From positions 62,001-126,000 of the forward strand of contig NZ_JAEKJB010000004.1 of assembly GCF_016785095.1 (NCBI RefSeq): a DNA stretch of 64,000 nt, in the 5' to 3' direction. This DNA is from Alloalcanivorax marinus. Lineage in GTDB: Bacteria > Pseudomonadota > Gammaproteobacteria > Pseudomonadales > Alcanivoracaceae. A program made the translations under genes and the position numbers. Positions 59,239 to 64,000 of the stretch are shown one piece after another. Positions within the stretch are counted from its first letter, which is position 1. Each line of letters opens with the position of its first letter. The notes under the pieces were generated by a model. It searched no databases, was not told the DNA's origin, and was given only the letters and a program-made list of their open reading frames with translations.

Positions 59239-60270
59239 TCAATCGAGGCTCTGCAGGTCATGCCAGCTTTCCGAGCGTGCCATGTGCGCCTTCAGCGATT
59301 CATAGGCTTCCTTGAATATGTCGTCCTTTTTGGATTCTTCCCTAACCACCTCATCGGCGGCATCTCGCAAGGCCGAGAGCACGCTGTCCGGTAACCGTTT
59401 GATTTTTACGCCCTGACGCTCGATCCGTTTGAGCGCCTCGATCTGTGGTTGCACACCGTTGGTCAGGGACCACATCGCCGTGGAGCGGCATGCCGTCACT
59501 ATCTGTTCTTTCTCCAGCTTGGAAAAACCCTCCCAGATTTTCCCATTAATGATCACTGAATTAATGCTGGAGGGTTGATGCCAGCCAGGGAAATAATAGA
59601 ATTTGGCCGCCTTCTGCAGTTGGATGGTTTCGTCGATGGCCGGCAACGAGAATTCAGCGGCATCGATACGCCCCCGGTCGAGAGAGACGAACACCTCTCC
59701 GGCGGGAATCATTTGGGGGGTTACGCCCAGTTTGGCCAACGCCCGTCCAGCCAACCCACCCACTCGCATTTTTAAACCGTCCAAATCCTCCGGAGCGGTG
59801 ATTTCCTCGCGGAACCAGCCGGCGGGTTCCGCGGGAGTGAAGGAACACGGGAGGAACTTAAGGTTATATTTGTCATAGGCTTTTTGGACAATCCGCATGC
59901 CACCGCCTTCCCACATCCATTCCGCCAGGACTTCCGGCGTGGGACCAAACGGTAATGCCCCGGCCAGGTTCGCCACCGGAATGCTGCCACCCCAGTAGCC
60001 CACCCAATCGTAGCCCGCCTCCACGGCTCCACCGCTTACCGCGGTCAGTACGCTCAGCGCGGGTACCAGATCACCGGCGCCATGAACATTGATCTTCAGC
60101 TCACCATCGCTGATTTCATTCACCTGAAGCGCGAAATACTGCAGGCTCTCACCAAGAAAGATCATATTCTTTGGATAGGTACTCGCCACATCCAGGCTCT
60201 TTGCGGCATGGCCGGGGCCGGACAAGCCCAGTGTCAGGAAGGCGGTGGCCGCGAGAAGTGTTCTTTTCAT
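59239..60270 (-). CDS. TRAP transporter solute-binding protein (DctP family)
   Basis: 343 residues. A signal peptide (MKRTLLAATAFLTLGLSGPGHA) is followed by the DctP fold, with FREEITAPEDLDGLKMRVGGLAGRALAKLG including the Arg that clamps the substrate carboxylate, and the later DRGRIDAAEFSLP. It resembles the branch that binds larger organic acids more than the succinate-type DctP, which is inference. The ATG at 60270 has AGGAG nine bases upstream. Confidence 0.92.
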   Translation of the reverse strand: MKRTLLAATAFLTLGLSGPGHAAKSLDVASTYPKNMIFLGESLQYFALQVNEISDGELKINVHGAGDLVPALSVLTAVSGGAVEAGYDWVGYWGGSIPVANLAGALPFGPTPEVLAEWMWEGGGMRIVQKAYDKYNLKFLPCSFTPAEPAGWFREEITAPEDLDGLKMRVGGLAGRALAKLGVTPQMIPAGEVFVSLDRGRIDAAEFSLPAIDETIQLQKAAKFYYFPGWHQPSSINSVIINGKIWEGFSKLEKEQIVTACRSTAMWSLTNGVQPQIEALKRIERQGVKIKRLPDSVLSALRDAADEVVREESKKDDIFKEAYESLKAHMARSESWHDLQSLD

Positions 60271-60318
60271 AATGGCGCTCCTGGTCAGAAAGTTGTTATT
60301 CATCAAGCACGATCTTTA

Positions 60319-61476
60319 TCAATAGGCCTCGCTAAAGAGAGACAGGAACTGCTCTTCACTGGTGTAACGCGGGTTCCATCGGTTGTAGTCGGCACTGAAG
60401 CTGCGTTTGGCCAGTTCCGGCAATGCCTCTTCCCGCACGCCAACATCCCTGAGCCGTGGCGGGATGGACAGATCGACGCACAATTGGCGAATGGCCGCGA
60501 CAGCGCATTCGCCGCCCTCGATCTCTCCGAGGCCATCGGTGTTAACGCCCATCAGTTCAGCGACTTTCAGGTACCGCTCCCGACGCGCCGGCTGATTAAA
60601 CGCGGCCACGGCGGGCAGGCAGATGGCATTGGCGAGCCCGTGCGGAACATGGAATAGCGCGCCAAGAGGCAACGCCATGCAATGCACATTGCCGAGCCCG
60701 GTGACGCCGAACGACATCGCCGCCATCGACGAACCCGACAACATATCCAGCGCCGCGCCGGTATCACCACGGTCGGCGAAAAAAGCCCGAATGCTACCGG
60801 CAATCAACGTCATCGCCTGAATATTGAGCGCATCCGAAAAGGGCGTGGCGAGCTTGGACAAATAGGATTCAAAGGCGTGAACAAAGGCGTCCAGGCCGGC
60901 GTGAGCGGCGACCTGAGGGGGCATCGAAGCCACCGCCAGAGGGTCTAGAATCGCCACCTTGGCGGGGCAATAGGCGGCGTGCCGAATCGCCATTTTGACT
61001 CCACGCGCGTGATCGGTGATCACGCAGGCACCGGAGACCTCGGAGCCGGTGCCCGCGGTGGTGGGAACGGCATAAACCGGCAGCGGGGGCAAGGAAAAAC
61101 GGTCCACGCCCTCGTAATCGCCAATGGCGCCTCCATTAGTGCTCAGAATCGCCACCGCCTTCGCCACGTCCATGGTACTTCCGCCGCCAATCGTCACGAT
61201 GGCGTCGGCACCGTGGGCCCGACAGCCCTCGAAGGCCGATGCCACCATCACATCGTCCGGGTCTGGCCGGATGTCGGTATAGCGTTCAAGGGCGATGCCC
61301 CGGTTCCGCAACGTCTCGTCGATGGCGGCGGCGATCGGACTGTCGGCCAACGCCGGATCGATCACCAGGAATACCCGCCGGGCGCCCTGATCGGCGATCA
61401 TCTCCGGAAGCCGGCGGTGTGCGTCCACGCCGCATAACAAACGAGTGGGACAAAAAAAGGTGTTGATACGGTTCAT
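60319..61476 (-). CDS. Iron-containing alcohol dehydrogenase
   Basis: 385 residues of family III. NAD-binding GGGSTMDVAKAVAIL, and metal-binding residues in AHAGLDAFVHAFESYLS and GNVHCMALPLGALFHVPHGLANA. The start at 61476 (MNRINTFFCPTRLLCG) matches the family's usual beginning, with GGAG about 11 bases upstream. It would oxidise an alcohol to an aldehyde for the adjacent aldehyde dehydrogenase, or the reverse. Same direction and close spacing to both neighbours. Confidence 0.93.
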   Translation of the reverse strand: MNRINTFFCPTRLLCGVDAHRRLPEMIADQGARRVFLVIDPALADSPIAAAIDETLRNRGIALERYTDIRPDPDDVMVASAFEGCRAHGADAIVTIGGGSTMDVAKAVAILSTNGGAIGDYEGVDRFSLPPLPVYAVPTTAGTGSEVSGACVITDHARGVKMAIRHAAYCPAKVAILDPLAVASMPPQVAAHAGLDAFVHAFESYLSKLATPFSDALNIQAMTLIAGSIRAFFADRGDTGAALDMLSGSSMAAMSFGVTGLGNVHCMALPLGALFHVPHGLANAICLPAVAAFNQPARRERYLKVAELMGVNTDGLGEIEGGECAVAAIRQLCVDLSIPPRLRDVGVREEALPELAKRSFSADYNRWNPRYTSEEQFLSLFSEAY

Positions 61477-61502
61477 GAGGTGTGAACTCCAGGCACAGGT
61501 GG

Positions 61503-62951
61503 TCAGCCCGCGATACGGACGCAGACATTCTTGACCTGGGTGTAGGCGAGCAGCGCGTCCATCCCTTTCTCCCGGCCGAACCCGGATTTGCCGTAGCCTC
61601 CAAAGGGCAGCTCCACGCCACCACCAGCGCCATAACAATTGACGAATACCTGGCCGGCCCGCAACCGCGACGCCAAACGGTGGGTGGCTTTTACATCCGC
61701 GCCCCAAACGCCGGCGACCAATCCGTACTCAGTACCGTTGGCGATCGTCACCGCTTCTTCGACGTCGTCGTATGGCACCACGGCAAGCACCGGCCCAAAA
61801 ATCTCCTCCTGGTGTACGCGCATGCCCGGTTTCACGTTGTCCAGCAAGGTTGGCATTACGAAGTTTCCATTTTCGAGCCGCGCTCCTGGCAAAGCCCGCC
61901 CTCCGCTGATAACCCGGGCGCCCTCCTCCTCCGCGATGCGGATGTAATCGGTGACCTTTTGTTTCTGATCCTGGCTGACCAACGCTCCGATTGATGGATC
62001 TTCCAGCCCCGGACCAACGGTGAGCTCGGCGATGGCCTCCGCCAGGCGGGCCACCAACTCCGCGTGTTGGCCGCGATGCACCACCACCCGGGTGGCCGCG
62101 GAGCAGGTCTGGCCGGCATGAGGAAAGGCGGCCTTGATCAACGTCGGTACCGCGCTTTCCAGATCGGTATCCGGTAGTAAGACATTCGGCGACTTCCCGC
62201 CCAGTTCCAGCAATACGGGAACGATGTTTTCGGCCGCTGATTTCATTACCAACCGGCCTGTTTGAACCGATCCCGTGAAGACCGCGAGATTGATGTCGGG
62301 GTGGGAAGCGAGGGCCGCCCCGGCTTCCTGCCCCAGGCCGGTGACAATATTGAGTACGCCCGCGGGCAACCCTTCTTCCTGACAGATTCGGGCCACTTCC
62401 AGCACACTCAAGCAGGCCAGTTCAGCGGGTTTCATGACCACGGTATTGCCGGTGGCCAGCGCTGGAGCCAGGCCACGGCAGGCGATCTGCAACGGGTAAT
62501 TCCAGGGTACGATCTGGGCCGTCACCCCCATTGGCTCACGCACGGTGAAGTCCACGTATTCAGGCCCCATGGGGATAGCGTCACCGAGCACCTTGTCGGC
62601 GGCGCCTGCGTAGTATTCAAAGAAACGGGCCGCCGCCACCGCGTCGGCTCTGGCTTGAAATAACGGTTTGCCGGTATCCCGACTTTCCAGATGCGCCAGC
62701 CGGTCCTGCTCGGCGAGCAGCCGGCGCGCAATGGCGGAGAGTATTCGCGAGCGTTCCACGGGCGGCCGTTCACACCAGCCCGGCAGCGCCGACCTGGCAC
62801 TGGCCACGGCGGCATCCACCTCTTGCGCTCCGCCACGGGCGATTTCCGCCAGCCGCAGGCCATTAGCCGGGTCCAGCACATCCAGATATTCACCGGACGC
62901 GGCCGCCGTCCAGTCGCCCCCGATAAAACAATCGTAACGGTCATTTGGCAT
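61503..62951 (-). CDS. NAD(P)-dependent aldehyde dehydrogenase
   Basis: 482 residues. Catalytic Cys in HAGQTCSAATRV, Glu in VLLELGGKSPNVL, and the coenzyme loop FTGSVQTGRLV. The family branch is close to betaine-aldehyde/phenylacetaldehyde-type dehydrogenases; specificity not determined. The start at 62951 has GGGAG eight bases upstream. It oxidises the aldehyde from the Fe-alcohol dehydrogenase to an acid. Confidence 0.94.
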   Translation of the reverse strand: MPNDRYDCFIGGDWTAAASGEYLDVLDPANGLRLAEIARGGAQEVDAAVASARSALPGWCERPPVERSRILSAIARRLLAEQDRLAHLESRDTGKPLFQARADAVAAARFFEYYAGAADKVLGDAIPMGPEYVDFTVREPMGVTAQIVPWNYPLQIACRGLAPALATGNTVVMKPAELACLSVLEVARICQEEGLPAGVLNIVTGLGQEAGAALASHPDINLAVFTGSVQTGRLVMKSAAENIVPVLLELGGKSPNVLLPDTDLESAVPTLIKAAFPHAGQTCSAATRVVVHRGQHAELVARLAEAIAELTVGPGLEDPSIGALVSQDQKQKVTDYIRIAEEEGARVISGGRALPGARLENGNFVMPTLLDNVKPGMRVHQEEIFGPVLAVVPYDDVEEAVTIANGTEYGLVAGVWGADVKATHRLASRLRAGQVFVNCYGAGGGVELPFGGYGKSGFGREKGMDALLAYTQVKNVCVRIAG

Positions 62952-62971
62952 TCTATTCTCCCAAGGTCGGT

Positions 62972-63370
62972 TCACCGCCGATCTCCATCACCCATTGGCA
63001 TGACAGCTATTTCCGGTAGTCCGGGAACCAATGAGCGGGGAACCGGCACAGGCATTTCCAGCAGCAAGAACGACAACCCCTTGCCATGCGCATCCAGGTT
63101 CAAGGCACCGTTGACACCGCCGTCCAGCACCCCTTCCAGCACCAGGTTAAAAGCGCGTAATCCAGGCAGGGTGTAGCGCAGCACACAGGTTGGCGCGCGA
63201 TCCTCGAACCACTCGCCGACCCGGGCCACCGTCAGTTGATCCAGCAGCACGCCATAACAATCGTCATTCCAGGCGACCACGGCGATATTGGCGATGTCCC
63301 CTTTGTCGCCGGTACGACAATGGGCCAGCCGGTAAAGTGGTACGGGGGTGGTTTCAATCGGGCCTTTCAT
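62972..63370 (-). CDS. Small AtuA-like protein (C-terminal domain of the DUF1446/AtuA family)
   Basis: 132 residues matching the C-terminal ferredoxin-fold domain usually fused to AtuA/DUF1446 proteins: AHCRTGDKGDIANIAVVAWN, RYTLPGLRAFNLVLEGVL and LNLDAHGK. It has AGGAGGAGG before the ATG and overlaps the AtuA gene by four bases. The two chains presumably form one complex. Function unknown. Confidence 0.85.
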   Translation of the reverse strand: MKGPIETTPVPLYRLAHCRTGDKGDIANIAVVAWNDDCYGVLLDQLTVARVGEWFEDRAPTCVLRYTLPGLRAFNLVLEGVLDGGVNGALNLDAHGKGLSFLLLEMPVPVPRSLVPGLPEIAVMPMGDGDRR

Positions 63371-64000
63371 GCCACCTCCTCCTGCCAGTACCACCCGGTT
63401 GGCACCTGGCCACGGGGAATGGTGCACGACAACATGTTCAGTCGCGGGCGAAGCGTGGTTCTAACCCCTCCGCCACCGGCCGGCCCACAGGTGTAAAGCG
63501 ATAGCACTTCCCGGCCGACCTGGCTCGCCGTTCGTCGGTCAGGGTGCACCGCCGCCACGCGTAAGCGCACATCCTCTCGGTGCCGATCCGGCTCCCGCGC
63601 CAGACGGCGGCCTTCATCGTCGCCCAAGATGCTTACCGCGCCGATCAGATCGACTCGCAGCGGCAGGACGCCGGCAAGCCGTTTACGAACGATGTCCGCC
63701 GCCAGGCGCGCGCGTGCCTCCGCCTGCAGGCCGGCGTAGGAAATACTCGCCTCCACCAACCAGCCGCCTCGATAGCAAACATTGACCTTTAATTCTTCCG
63801 GACGCCGGTGGCCGGTAACACCATGCACCGCGACACGATCAGCGCCCATCTCCTGCACGCTCGCGGCGCTCAGATCAGCGATCACATCCGGGGTGAGATA
63901 GCGCGCCGGATCATGCACCTCATAGAGGAGCTGTTCCTTGACGGTACGTGATGTCACCTGACCGCCGGTGTTGTCCGCCTTGCCCACCACGAAGCCGCCA
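63367..64000 (-). CDS. AtuA/DUF1446 family protein, C-terminal part (runs off the window)
   Basis: At least 210 residues of the acyclic-terpene-utilisation AtuA-like family. Visible: VGKADNTGGQVTSRTVKEQLLYEVHDPARYLTPDV, a stretch shared across the family, then GHRRPEELKVNVCYRGGW. AtuA is required for citronellol/geraniol breakdown in Pseudomonas but its reaction is unknown. The rest of the gene, including the N terminus, is outside the window. Upstream genes beyond 64000 may define the pathway. Confidence 0.85.
   Translation of the reverse strand, partial: GGFVVGKADNTGGQVTSRTVKEQLLYEVHDPARYLTPDVIADLSAASVQEMGADRVAVHGVTGHRRPEELKVNVCYRGGWLVEASISYAGLQAEARARLAADIVRKRLAGVLPLRVDLIGAVSILGDDEGRRLAREPDRHREDVRLRVAAVHPDRRTASQVGREVLSLYTCGPAGGGGVRTTLRPRLNMLSCTIPRGQVPTGWYWQEEVA

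Overview
The window is high-GC chromosomal DNA of a gammaproteobacterium. The gene set (gntR-prpB-prpC-acnD-prpF-prpD, ppsA/ppsR divergent pair, ThrH-type phosphatase, AlgP-like Lys/Ala-rich protein, mtn methionine salvage genes, Pseudomonas-like REP palindromes) fits a marine hydrocarbon or short-chain-acid degrader of the Alcanivorax/Pseudomonas kind. That assignment is inference from gene content, not a database match. I see no prophage, transposase, rRNA or CRISPR array.

Layout. 1-6.8 kb: 5' part of glutathione reductase, an FMN/3Fe-4S glutamate-synthase-like protein, a lytic transglycosylase, a small Rieske protein, and PEP synthase facing its regulator PpsR. 6.9-15.4 kb: a complete 2-methylcitrate (propionate) operon read leftward from a GntR repressor gene, with a well-formed promoter bracketed by two identical palindromes. 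15.5-27.5 kb: housekeeping genes (pabB, thrH, cysB, a 5'-nucleotidase, AlgP-like protein, mtnABDC, rlmG, tRNA-Pro(CGG), a DUF481 outer-membrane protein). 27.7-31.4 kb: metH.

31.5-48.9 kb is one long leftward run of closely packed genes. A 1224-residue triple-receiver hybrid kinase, CheR, a receiver, CheB and a receiver-PAS-PilZ protein lead directly, with overlaps, into the type II secretion genes gspE-F-G-H-I-J-K-L-M. The run ends with a DUF1461 membrane protein and a PEP-utiliser-like protein whose phosphohistidine position is alanine. gspC and gspD are absent from the cluster. The packing suggests that a chemosensory/c-di-GMP module and the secretion machine are expressed together; this is the most unusual arrangement in the window.

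49.2-64 kb is a catabolic region. An SDR, an acyl-CoA dehydrogenase and an acyl-CoA-ligase-like gene lie opposite a TAXI-type TRAP transporter. A TetR gene is followed by a second TRAP transporter (DctPQM), an Fe-alcohol dehydrogenase, an aldehyde dehydrogenase and a split AtuA/DUF1446 pair. Two copies of CTGACA-N2-TGTCAG sit in the 301-bp divergent promoter region and are good operator candidates. The substrate cannot be named from sequence alone; an organic acid or terpenoid/alcohol converted to an acyl-CoA is the likely theme.

REP-type palindromes (core GTAGGAGCGRCTTCAG) occur six times between genes; in three cases an arm contains or touches the stop codon of the neighbouring gene.
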